This document shows, piece by piece, positions 1-7,679 of a stretch of DNA of 64,000 nt. Below the pieces are notes generated by a model that made no database searches, had not been told where the DNA came from, and saw nothing but the letters and a program-made list of their open reading frames with translations. Position 1 is the stretch's first letter. Every line of letters starts with the position of its first letter. The DNA lies in the NCBI GenBank assembly GCA_013997645.1, contig PNKB01000001.1, forward strand, positions 1-64,000. The letters are read 5' to 3'. The translations under genes were made by a program, and so were the position numbers. The stretch comes from Cyanobacteria bacterium PR.3.49. Lineage in GTDB: Bacteria; Cyanobacteriota; Vampirovibrionia; Obscuribacterales; Obscuribacteraceae.

Positions 1-1227
1 GGCCCTTCATTGATTCGCGCGGCAGCGAAAAATCACAAGTATCTTGCCATTGCATGCCAGCCCCAGCAATACGACAGCATCATCGAATCGATGAAAGCCA
101 ATGGTGGCAAGATCACGCAAGAACTGCGCAAACAGCTATGTTTGGATGCATTCACACGGACTGCGGAATACGATCGCCAGATTTCCAATTACTTTTCGAA
201 ACAGCAGGGCGCCGCACAAACAAATGGTGCCAAAGCCGGACAAGGCGACAGCCAGGAAGCCCTGCCTGTGTCCATGACTTTGAACCTGTCGCAATTTCAA
301 TCGCTGAGATACGGTGAAAACCCGCACCAGGCAGCAGTATGGTACGCGGATTCACGCAGCAGCAACAAAGGTGAAGAGAGCTTTCCTCCATTCTTGCAAC
401 TGCAAGGCAAAGAAATGTCCTCCAACAACATCACCGACACTTACTGCCTGGTCCGCATCTTGCGTGACGCGGGCAACCCGGCTGCTTGCATCATCAAGCA
501 CAACAACCCCTGCGGTGTAGCAACCGGCGCCACTCTTGATGAAGCATTCGAGAAAGCTTACTCCACCGATCCCGTTTCCGCCTTCGGTGGTATCTACGGG
601 TTTACTTCCACATTGACGGAAGCTTTAGCTCGCAAGATTGTCGAGGGTTTCGTCGAAATCGTCGCTGCGCCTGACTTCGAGGAAGGCGCGCTCAAAGTCC
701 TTTCAGCCAAGAAAAACGTTCGAGTTTTGAAATTCAAGCCGAATGTGCTTTCGCCTCAAGCCCACGATGAGTGGACTGCGAAATACCTGCAAGACTTCGG
801 ATGGATTCTCGAGAAAGACACCGAGCCGCCGGTGACTCGCGAGAATTTCCAAAAAGTGTCGGGCACCTGCTGCACCGAACTACTCTTGGGCGACGCACAA
901 TTTGCATGGTCAGTGGTAAAACATCTGACTTCCAACGCGATCTTCATCGCCAAAGACGGCAAATCTCTGGGCTTCGGCATCGGACAAACGAGCCGCATCG
1001 CATCCGTGAAAATCGCCCTTGAGCAAGCCGGAGAAGCAGCACGCGGTGCCGTACTGGCCAGCGACGCATTCTTCCCGGCCACAGACAACATCGATGCCTG
1101 CAAGGAAGCCGGCATCAGATTAATAGTCCAACCGGGCGGCAGCATCAAAGACAAAGAAGTCATTGAAGCCTGCGAAAAAGCCGGCATCACGATGCTCTTC
1201 ACTGGTCAAAGATGCTTCAAACATTAA
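1..1227 (+). CDS. purH: PurH, bifunctional AICAR formyltransferase/IMP cyclohydrolase (5' partial)
   Basis: Catalyses the last two steps of de novo IMP synthesis in the cytosol: formyl transfer from 10-formyl-THF to AICAR, then ring closure. The reading frame is already open at base 1 (GGC CCT TCA TTG reads GPSL), so the N-terminal part of the MGS-like cyclohydrolase domain lies outside the window and the TTG at 10 is not the start. The GPSLIRAAAKNH segment is the usual PurH GGPS-(M/L)-(V/I)-RAAAKN motif. The AICAR transformylase domain fills the rest, with the catalytic KHNNPCG motif encoded near 500-520 and a C-terminal PGGSIKD segment. purE and purK follow on the same strand, which suggests a purine operon. 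Identification is secure. Confidence 0.97.
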   Translation, partial: GPSLIRAAAKNHKYLAIACQPQQYDSIIESMKANGGKITQELRKQLCLDAFTRTAEYDRQISNYFSKQQGAAQTNGAKAGQGDSQEALPVSMTLNLSQFQSLRYGENPHQAAVWYADSRSSNKGEESFPPFLQLQGKEMSSNNITDTYCLVRILRDAGNPAACIIKHNNPCGVATGATLDEAFEKAYSTDPVSAFGGIYGFTSTLTEALARKIVEGFVEIVAAPDFEEGALKVLSAKKNVRVLKFKPNVLSPQAHDEWTAKYLQDFGWILEKDTEPPVTRENFQKVSGTCCTELLLGDAQFAWSVVKHLTSNAIFIAKDGKSLGFGIGQTSRIASVKIALEQAGEAARGAVLASDAFFPATDNIDACKEAGIRLIVQPGGSIKDKEVIEACEKAGITMLFTGQRCFKH

Positions 1228-1255
1228 TGCGATAGAGCAAACTGAGGATATGGAA

Positions 1256-1774
1256 ATGAACAAACCACTTGTCGGCATCGTGATGGGCAGCAAATCCGAT
1301 TACGAGACTTTCAAACACACCGAACAAGTGCTTATTGATTTCGATGTTCCCTATGAAATCTCGGTAAAGAGCGCGCACCGCATGCCCAAAGAGATGTTCG
1401 ATTACGCATCAGGTGCTGAAGAGCGTGGGTTGAAAGTGATAATTGCCGGCGCCGGCGGTGCTGCTCATTTACCGGGGATGGTTTCGGCCCTGACACCACT
1501 GCCGGTGCTGGGAGTGCCTATGGAATCCCGGGTTTTAAAAGGCGTCGACAGCCTTCTGTCTATCGTGCAGATGCCGTCGGGCATTCCAACGGCAACCTTT
1601 GCCATTGGGCAGGCCGGTGCGGTCAATGCCGCCCTGTTTGCCATTCAGATATTGGCACTGGAAGACGAAAAGCTTCTCTCGGCGCTTAAAAAATACAGGG
1701 AAAAACTTACCGATGACGCGCGTGCCGGCGACATCGTTGTTAAGGAAAGACTGAGCACGAAATCGGTGAAATAA
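1256..1774 (+). CDS. purE: PurE, N5-carboxyaminoimidazole ribonucleotide mutase
   Basis: Converts N5-CAIR to CAIR in purine synthesis, acting after PurK. The 172-residue length fits class I PurE. Motifs seen: GSKSD near the N-terminus (phosphate binding), SAHRMP (catalytic His; most homologues have SAHRTP, so the Met is a small variation), GAGGAAHLPGM, and LLSIVQMPSGIPTATFAIG. The ATG at 1256 is chosen over the ATG at 1250 because GAGG at 1244-1247 sits 8 nt upstream of it and translation then begins just before the conserved VGIVMGSKSD core. An open frame extends back to 1163 but overlaps purH and has no family similarity. Lies 28 nt after purH and 24 nt before purK. Confidence 0.97.
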   Translation: MNKPLVGIVMGSKSDYETFKHTEQVLIDFDVPYEISVKSAHRMPKEMFDYASGAEERGLKVIIAGAGGAAHLPGMVSALTPLPVLGVPMESRVLKGVDSLLSIVQMPSGIPTATFAIGQAGAVNAALFAIQILALEDEKLLSALKKYREKLTDDARAGDIVVKERLSTKSVK

Positions 1775-1798
1775 GAAAGCGAGTTAAAGAGCAAAGCA

Positions 1799-3004
1799 AT
1801 GGCGACAGTTGGCATTCTCGGCGGCGGACAATTAGGCATGTTGCTTGCGGAAAGCATCTACCGCTACGGTGGCACAGTCGCAGTTTACGATCCCGATGTC
1901 AACGCTCCGGCGCACAGACTTGCCGCAAAATCGTTCATGAAGCCTTTCACGGATTCCGATGCTTTGACGGAATTTTTCAATTTTTCTGACGTCGTTACTT
2001 ATGAGTTTGAAAATGTCGAGAGCGCTCCACTTTATCCACTGGCAAAAGTAAAACCGATATTGCCGAGCGTAAAAGTGCTTGCCATCTGCCAGGACAGAAT
2101 TCAGGAAAAGGAATTTCTTCGCGACAATAACCTTCCTTATGCGAATTTTGCAACTGCAAAAACTATCAGGCACTTAGAAAAAGAAGCACGCGCTTTTCAG
2201 CGACCGTTTATCATTAAAACCGCCCGTGGTGGCTACGACGGCAAAGGTCAGTGGCTGATCAATACTACTGCAGAACTGGAAACTCTGCTGGACGACACAG
2301 ATCTGCTCAAACATGAAGGCAGTGGATTTGTTATCGAATCAGTGATTAACATAGCCATGGAAGTAAGTTGCATTGTCGTGCGCAATCCTTCCGGCAAAGA
2401 TTACGTTTATCCAGTCTTCGAGAATATGCACAAAAACCATATTCTCGACTTCACGGTATTTCCCGCTCGTCTGCCCCTCGAAGTCGCTGACAAGCTGCAG
2501 GACATCGCACTGGCGACGGCCAAGAAAATGGATGTGCACGGACTGCTCTGCATCGAGTTTTTCCTCTCGCATAGACGATCACCCAATTCTTCCGGAATTA
2601 CCGTCGGCGACTGGAATATTTACATCAACGAGATGGCACCGCGACCGCACAACTCAGGGCATGTGACCAGAGTCGCATCAAGCGTAAGCCAGTTCGACAG
2701 CCTTGCCAGAGTACTTCTGAACATCCCGCTCGCTCAGCCTAAAGGTTTGGAGAGAGGCAGCTATTGCATGGGCAATTTGCTTGGAGATGTATTTCTAGCA
2801 CAGGGAACGAACGGAAAAAAACCACTCAATTTACAGGCGCTCGATGCATTCCCTGAAGTCGTGGATGTGGTTATTTATGGCAAGCACGAAGCGCGCGAAA
2901 AAAGAAAAATGGGGCACTTCGTCACTCTTGGCGATACTGCCGACGAAGCGCACAATCAAGCCGTTCGTTTTCGGGAAAGCCTGATGCTCAGCCGCGTGGA
3001 ATGA
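1799..3004 (+). CDS. purK: PurK, 5-(carboxyamino)imidazole ribonucleotide synthase
   Basis: ATP-grasp enzyme that carboxylates AIR with bicarbonate to N5-CAIR, the substrate of the PurE encoded just upstream. The protein (401 aa, typical of the family) opens with the dinucleotide-like GILGGGQLGML motif. It carries an ATP-grasp core with RPFIIKTARGGYDGKGQ, and has VSCIVVRN in the central domain and INEMAPRPHNSGH as the metal/ATP-binding signature. The ATG at 1799 has only a weak upstream SD (purine-rich GAGTTAAAGAG), so coupling to purE is plausible. A conventional, intact PurK. Confidence 0.97.
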   Translation: MATVGILGGGQLGMLLAESIYRYGGTVAVYDPDVNAPAHRLAAKSFMKPFTDSDALTEFFNFSDVVTYEFENVESAPLYPLAKVKPILPSVKVLAICQDRIQEKEFLRDNNLPYANFATAKTIRHLEKEARAFQRPFIIKTARGGYDGKGQWLINTTAELETLLDDTDLLKHEGSGFVIESVINIAMEVSCIVVRNPSGKDYVYPVFENMHKNHILDFTVFPARLPLEVADKLQDIALATAKKMDVHGLLCIEFFLSHRRSPNSSGITVGDWNIYINEMAPRPHNSGHVTRVASSVSQFDSLARVLLNIPLAQPKGLERGSYCMGNLLGDVFLAQGTNGKKPLNLQALDAFPEVVDVVIYGKHEAREKRKMGHFVTLGDTADEAHNQAVRFRESLMLSRVE

Positions 3005-3011
3005 AGGCCGA

Positions 3012-3401
3012 TTAACCCGGCTGATTGATCATAAAGGTAGCAAAGCTGTCAAAAAACTCGTGCATTGTTTCCAGATGCGGAGCGAATTCAGGCACCGCAT
3101 CAAGTGCTGCATTCATGTTTTTGATCCAGGCGTCGCGCTCTTTCTGGCCGATTTTGAACGGCATGTGCCGCTGCCTCATGCGCGGATGACCGCGCTGCTC
3201 GCTGTAAGTCTGGCGTCCGCCCGTTCGCTGAATTAAAAACAACGCCAAATGCTCTTTGCCCGGAGCCAGGTCCTCGGGATAAAGTGGTCGCAAGATCGGA
3301 TCTTGCTCGACTCCTGCGTAAAACTCATCGACCAGCCGAAAGAAGGGTTCTTCCGAGCCAATCGCCTTGTATACGAGTCCAACCGGGTCTATAACATTCA
3401 C
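3012..3401 (-). CDS. Group II truncated haemoglobin
   Basis: A 129-residue 2-over-2 globin likely to bind haem in the cytosol; this family is linked to O2/NO chemistry and oxidative stress. Group II (HbO-like) features are visible: FFRLVDEFY in the B helix region, LRPLYPEDL, the GGRQTYSEQRGHPRMRQRH segment with the proximal His at about residue 79 (second His of that segment), and RDAWIKNM carrying the Trp typical of groups II and III. It runs convergently to purK with a 7-nt gap. The start is a GTG at 3401 directly after AAGG, so the true first residue is uncertain. No neighbour explains its role. Confidence 0.9.
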   Translation of the reverse strand: MNVIDPVGLVYKAIGSEEPFFRLVDEFYAGVEQDPILRPLYPEDLAPGKEHLALFLIQRTGGRQTYSEQRGHPRMRQRHMPFKIGQKERDAWIKNMNAALDAVPEFAPHLETMHEFFDSFATFMINQPG

Positions 3402-3472
3402 CTTGCGATTATACAGCCCTTAATAAGCGGTTAAATCCTCCTTTGTCCGGGAAATAAGGGAGTTAAGCGTAT

Positions 3473-5119
3473 TTGAAACTAATAAGGGACCAGGGCGTGT
3501 TTCAAAAATGGCAGCAATGCGTAGATGCTGCCCGCAAGGAATGTGAAAAGGAGAACTGGCAGGAGGCCGAACGGCACCTGGCAACGGCTGTTGCGGAGGC
3601 TGAACGCTTTGGATACTCAAACACGCGCCTATGTGAGTCGCTCTGCCAGCACGCCGAAGTGCTGGTCAATCTCGGGCGCATAGGAGAAGCCGCCGACGGG
3701 CTTGAAAGAGCGCTTGGCATTGCCAAGAATGCCTACGGGCCAATTCACCACGAAGTCGCACACATTATGACGCGCCTTGGCAAGGTAAGCACCCTCTACA
3801 GCGAAGAAGAAGCGGAGAAGCACCTGAAGCAGGCAATCTCGGTTTACCGAGAGCTGCACGACGAAAGGGTAGCTCTGGCGGTAGAACAGCTCTCTAAGCT
3901 CTACGGCATGCACGGACGGCAAGAAGAAGCAGAAGCTCTGCTCAGAGAAATGCTGGACCAATTGGAGATCAATCCCCCGAGCGACCAGTCTTTGCTGGGC
4001 ATTACTCTTTTGTCGCTCGGCAATATGTGCATGAGTTTCGATGAAGACGATGAAGCAGCCGTGCTGTTCGAGCGAGCATTGCCAATTCTCAAAGACGATC
4101 CGGAATGCTATGAGCAAGCTGTCGATGCTGCGTCCGCACTCGGAAAGCACTATTTCGGCAAAGAACAGTTCAACGAGGCGGAAGAAGCCTATGATCAGGC
4201 GATCTCCATGTCCAACCACCGCCCGCAAGCTTGCGCCCGCTACGCAGCCGAAGCGCTGGTCAGGCTTTCGCGCCTGCAGACTGTAGTGCATCAAAATTAT
4301 GAGCTGGCAGAAGATTTGCTCGTTCGCGCAATGGACGCCTGCGACACAGCTGTTCCACCGCTTTCAGTCAGTCTGGTCCGGCAGGAGTACGCACGCCTGG
4401 CACAGCGCACCGGTCAATATGGAAGAGTAGAGGCGCTCGACAAACTGTTGTTTCAGAATTACAAGAGTATCATCGACAATGCCCTTGCCTCAGAGCAAAT
4501 GTATGGGTACGAGATGTTAGCGATTTCGCACGGGCAGCAGCTTGTAGAGCTTCTATGCAAACAACAAAAATGGAAGGATGCGGAAGAATATTCTCGCTGG
4601 GTTGTGAAAACAGCCGATCGCTACTGCGGGGATTCAGCTTTGTACAGCTTGCAGAGCATGATTACACTTGCCACTATATGCGGTGAAATCGGCAAGGTCG
4701 AAGAGGCGTCGAATCTGTGCAACTATTTGCTCAGCCAAGATCAGAAAGAAGAAATTGATTGCCTGTTGCTCGTTCGCCTGGTGCCTATCTTGATAAAAAT
4801 CTCGCGCCGGGATGAGGCAGAATCGTTGGTATCCTTACTTCAGTTGCGTATTGAGAATGCCGCTCTCGACGGGATGCGCGACTATAACGCGTCGGCATAT
4901 TATCGCCTGGCTTTGGCAAACAAGCATCTGGGTAATTTCGAAGAAGCAAAATTGCTCACACAAATCGCCGTCGCAGAGCTTGAAGAAGAAACCGGCTCCG
5001 ATAGTATATTCCTTGCTTTTGTCCTGGAGGACTGGGCCGACGAAATGAAAGACACCGAAGCGGAAGAATTGTCGTCCTTATTGTTTTCAAAAGCAGCAGA
5101 AATCAGAGCCCGAAGATAA
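3473..5119 (+). CDS. Cytosolic TPR-repeat protein (548 aa)
   Basis: Made almost entirely of helical tetratricopeptide-like repeats with the spacing of kinesin-light-chain TPRs. Examples are the segments around residues 45-85 (ERFGYSNTRLCESLCQHAEV), 120-150 and 180-260 (MSFDEDDEAAVLFERALPIL). No signal peptide, membrane segment or catalytic domain is visible, so it is probably a cytosolic scaffold; partners unknown. The TTG at 3473 follows AAGGGAG (3456-3462) by 10 nt. An in-frame GTG at 3497 with its own AAGGGA is an equally good start. The next reading frame begins 9 nt after the stop and shares the TAAGGA sequence, so it is probably co-transcribed with the small ORF and secreted TPR gene downstream. 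Confidence 0.85.
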   Translation: MKLIRDQGVFQKWQQCVDAARKECEKENWQEAERHLATAVAEAERFGYSNTRLCESLCQHAEVLVNLGRIGEAADGLERALGIAKNAYGPIHHEVAHIMTRLGKVSTLYSEEEAEKHLKQAISVYRELHDERVALAVEQLSKLYGMHGRQEEAEALLREMLDQLEINPPSDQSLLGITLLSLGNMCMSFDEDDEAAVLFERALPILKDDPECYEQAVDAASALGKHYFGKEQFNEAEEAYDQAISMSNHRPQACARYAAEALVRLSRLQTVVHQNYELAEDLLVRAMDACDTAVPPLSVSLVRQEYARLAQRTGQYGRVEALDKLLFQNYKSIIDNALASEQMYGYEMLAISHGQQLVELLCKQQKWKDAEEYSRWVVKTADRYCGDSALYSLQSMITLATICGEIGKVEEASNLCNYLLSQDQKEEIDCLLLVRLVPILIKISRRDEAESLVSLLQLRIENAALDGMRDYNASAYYRLALANKHLGNFEEAKLLTQIAVAELEEETGSDSIFLAFVLEDWADEMKDTEAEELSSLLFSKAAEIRARR

Positions 5120-5128
5120 GGATTTATT

Positions 5129-5185
5129 ATGGATGAAATAAAGCAGCAGCAAACTGATATTTCTCACCTATTCAGCCATTTATGA
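5129..5185 (+). CDS. Short coupled upstream ORF (18 aa)
   Basis: An 18-codon frame starts with ATG behind AAGGA (5117-5121, spacing 7). It ends in a TGA that overlaps the ATG of the next gene (ATGA at 5182-5185). The downstream TPR gene has no SD of its own, so this frame may serve to deliver ribosomes to it by termination-reinitiation. The peptide begins MDEIKQQQTD and resembles no family I know. Function as a protein is not supported; function as a coupling leader is an inference from the geometry. Confidence 0.45.
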   Translation: MDEIKQQQTDISHLFSHL

Positions 5186-5805
5186 ACCTACTCAGATCCA
5201 CAATTTTCATAACCTTTACGGTTGCACTTACACTTTTAAATGCTGTCGCAGATGGAAAAGACATCGACAAAATCATTCAACTTAACAACGAAGGTGTAAG
5301 GCTACTTAACGCCAAGCAATATGATGCTGCTATTGCGCAGTTTACCGAAGTAAGAATTATCGATCCCGATTATCTTTTAGCGAAAGACAATCTAGTAGTT
5401 GCATATAACAGTCGTGGCTTAGCGCACTTTCAACAAAAACACTATCAGAAAGCATACGATGACTTCAACAACTCATTTAAATTGAGCAATAATCCGACAG
5501 TTCGGCTGAATCGCACCGCAACAGCACTGAGACTAAGATACTTCAAAGATGCTTACGAAGATTCGCTGCGAGCGAATTCAGTAGAACTTAAAGCCCTGGC
5601 AGAAATTGGACTTGGACAACCAGAGGAAGCTATACGTTTACTGAAGTTAAATGAGCCGCCAACTAAGCTCGCACTTATGGGTCTTATCATTGCTTATCGC
5701 AAACTCGGTCAGGTTTCAATCAGTCGTCAGCTCGAAGCAAGGTTGAAGTCAAAATCTGATTTGCTCGAGCTCTCGGAATGGACCAAGGTGTTCTCTCTGC
5801 AATGA
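5182..5805 (+). CDS. Secreted/periplasmic small TPR protein (207 aa)
   Basis: N-terminal signal peptide (hydrophobic stretch about residues 8-20, cleavage plausible after LNAVADG). TPR units follow, about residues 32-66 (LLNAKQYDAAIAQFTEVRII), 72-105 (AHFQQKHYQKAYDDFNNSFK) and further degenerate repeats. No catalytic motif. Codon use is somewhat more AT-rich than that of the TPR gene upstream. The start overlaps the stop of an 18-codon ORF and lacks its own SD, so expression is probably coupled. Followed 38 nt later by a histidine kinase on the same strand; a periplasmic accessory role for that sensor is conceivable but not shown. Confidence 0.8.
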   Translation: MNLLRSTIFITFTVALTLLNAVADGKDIDKIIQLNNEGVRLLNAKQYDAAIAQFTEVRIIDPDYLLAKDNLVVAYNSRGLAHFQQKHYQKAYDDFNNSFKLSNNPTVRLNRTATALRLRYFKDAYEDSLRANSVELKALAEIGLGQPEEAIRLLKLNEPPTKLALMGLIIAYRKLGQVSISRQLEARLKSKSDLLELSEWTKVFSLQ

Positions 5806-5843
5806 GATTATAATCTTAGAGGTCGGAAATTGCTGGTGACAAC

Positions 5844-7679
5844 TTGTTCTCCCGATTGAACGCCAATCAAAAAGGAATGATTCTGGTGCTTGCGCCTGTC
5901 ATTGTCCAATTGGTTTTTGTCGCGGTCATTTACAGTACCCTCAATAGCGCAGCGACAAGCTTCGAGAAAGTCAGGCGAGGCAGAGAAGCCATACTGGCGT
6001 TGCAGAAGAACGAGATTGTCTTTGCGCAGATGATTTTGATTTTCTCCGACACATCATATATACAAAATCCTGCTGCGTATTTGAGTGCGCAATCGCGGCT
6101 CAAAATTGCTTTTAAAACGGACAAGGTTTGGACTGGCTTAAAATTAAGCGACTATCCGGAATTACGAGATGCAATCGAGCTTGGTGAGCGGCTGCAGTCG
6201 GAGTTTTATGCCTTGTATAACGCCGGCAAGAAGGCCGGCGAAAAGGGTCCGCAAGAAATACAAAATTTCGTGAATAACGTGGGTCTCAACACGGCTATCA
6301 ACCTTTGCCTAGATCGCCGCAGGCTGTCCAAACTAATCCTTGCCGTAGAACATGAACAAATGAAGGCACAACCGGTGCAACTGGCAAAGGAAAGAGAGCA
6401 CGTAATTTTTGTATTCAGTTTGATGCTTACAGCTGGTGTTCTGGTATCAACTCTATTAGCTTGGTTGTTTGCACGCGACATTATTCTTCGTCTCGATCTG
6501 GTTTCCGAAAAGGCTCACTTACTTTCCGCCGGTAAAACTGTAATCAGAAACGAGCAGGGCACCGATGAAATTTCAGAATTGGATGCCATCATCAGTGATG
6601 CTGCATCTACACTGAAAGAAGTGCGCGAGCGCGAAGCGGTGGTCCTTGCCAACGCAGCCGACGTCATATGCTCTCTAGATTCAAGACTTCGATTCACCGC
6701 CGTCGGAGAGGCCAGTACAAAAGTATGGCACTACAGTCCAGATGAGCTTCTGGGAATGTCAATGCTGTCACTGTTATCTGAAGATACTGTTGAACGCACA
6801 CGCAATGCATTCACACAACTTTCGGAAGAAGAAAAGGACTCGGAGAGTAGAGTAGAAAACATCCTCAAAACAAAAAGTGGTGCGCACAAAAATTTCGTGT
6901 GGACAATCAACTGGTCCAAACAGCAAAAGGCATTTTTCTGCGTTGTTCACGATGTCACCGAACTGCGCGCTATCGAGAAATTGAAACAACACTTCCTTTC
7001 GATCGCCAGCCATGACCTGCGTGCACCTCTGTCGGCAGTGAGCCTCAACATCACGTCACTGCTAGAAAGTGGAGATGAAGAGGTTTCTTGCGGTGCCAAA
7101 CAAACTCTCACACGGGTTCAAACGAGCGTCCAGCGCTTGACGGATCTGGTTGCAGAATTGCTCGAACTGGAAAAATTGGAAGCGGGCAAACTAAATCTTA
7201 ATTTGGCTCCGGTCGCAGCCTCGGACGTGTGCGAGGAAGTAAAAGAATTGCTGCATGGGATGGCGCAGAAAGCAGACGTCAGACTGCAGGGGCCGGTCGG
7301 GGAAGCGCTTCTTAATGCGGAAGAAAAGCGTGTCGTCCAAATGGTCACCAATCTAGTTTCTAATGCCATAAAATTCTCTCCAGCCGGTTCTACAGTAAAA
7401 CTGACAATCACAAAACAAGATGGATTCGGCGAAATTCGTGTCTCGGATCAGGGACCAGGCATTGCGGAAGAAGAATGCGGTTTGATTTTCGAAAGGTTTA
7501 CACAAGCTCGCAGCGCCGAAAGTACGTCGCATCGAGGAACAGGACTGGGACTGGCAATCGTGCGCGCACTTGCCGAATCACATGGTGGCGAAGTAGGGGT
7601 TGAAAGCAAGTTAGGCGCAGGCAGTACATTCTATGTGCGCCTTCCGCTTATGAAAGAAAGAGGGGGTGTAGACGCATGA
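5844..7679 (+). CDS. Membrane sensor histidine kinase (HAMP-PAS-HisKA-HATPase)
   Basis: Autophosphorylating sensor kinase of the inner membrane, 611 aa. Order: TM1 about 13-32; a periplasmic helical sensor of about 155 residues (CHASE3-like by length and character); TM2 about 190-210; HAMP 211-262; PAS about 265-375 ending in the usual CVVHDVTELRAIE; HisKA with phospho-acceptor His390 in SHDLRAPL; HATPase_c with N-box Asn503/Asn507 (NLVSNAIKFSP), DQGPGI 535-540 and GTGLGL 565-570. All catalytic residues are intact. The TTG at 5844 is the best start because the TM segment begins soon after, but its SD is poor. The stop overlaps the next kinase by 4 nt (ATGA). No response regulator is adjacent. 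Confidence 0.93.
   Translation: MFSRLNANQKGMILVLAPVIVQLVFVAVIYSTLNSAATSFEKVRRGREAILALQKNEIVFAQMILIFSDTSYIQNPAAYLSAQSRLKIAFKTDKVWTGLKLSDYPELRDAIELGERLQSEFYALYNAGKKAGEKGPQEIQNFVNNVGLNTAINLCLDRRRLSKLILAVEHEQMKAQPVQLAKEREHVIFVFSLMLTAGVLVSTLLAWLFARDIILRLDLVSEKAHLLSAGKTVIRNEQGTDEISELDAIISDAASTLKEVREREAVVLANAADVICSLDSRLRFTAVGEASTKVWHYSPDELLGMSMLSLLSEDTVERTRNAFTQLSEEEKDSESRVENILKTKSGAHKNFVWTINWSKQQKAFFCVVHDVTELRAIEKLKQHFLSIASHDLRAPLSAVSLNITSLLESGDEEVSCGAKQTLTRVQTSVQRLTDLVAELLELEKLEAGKLNLNLAPVAASDVCEEVKELLHGMAQKADVRLQGPVGEALLNAEEKRVVQMVTNLVSNAIKFSPAGSTVKLTITKQDGFGEIRVSDQGPGIAEEECGLIFERFTQARSAESTSHRGTGLGLAIVRALAESHGGEVGVESKLGAGSTFYVRLPLMKERGGVDA

Noticed and set aside
3629-4294. 221-codon minus-strand frame within the TPR gene
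   Set aside because: Lies wholly inside a well-supported TPR gene, with no start signal or recognisable domain.
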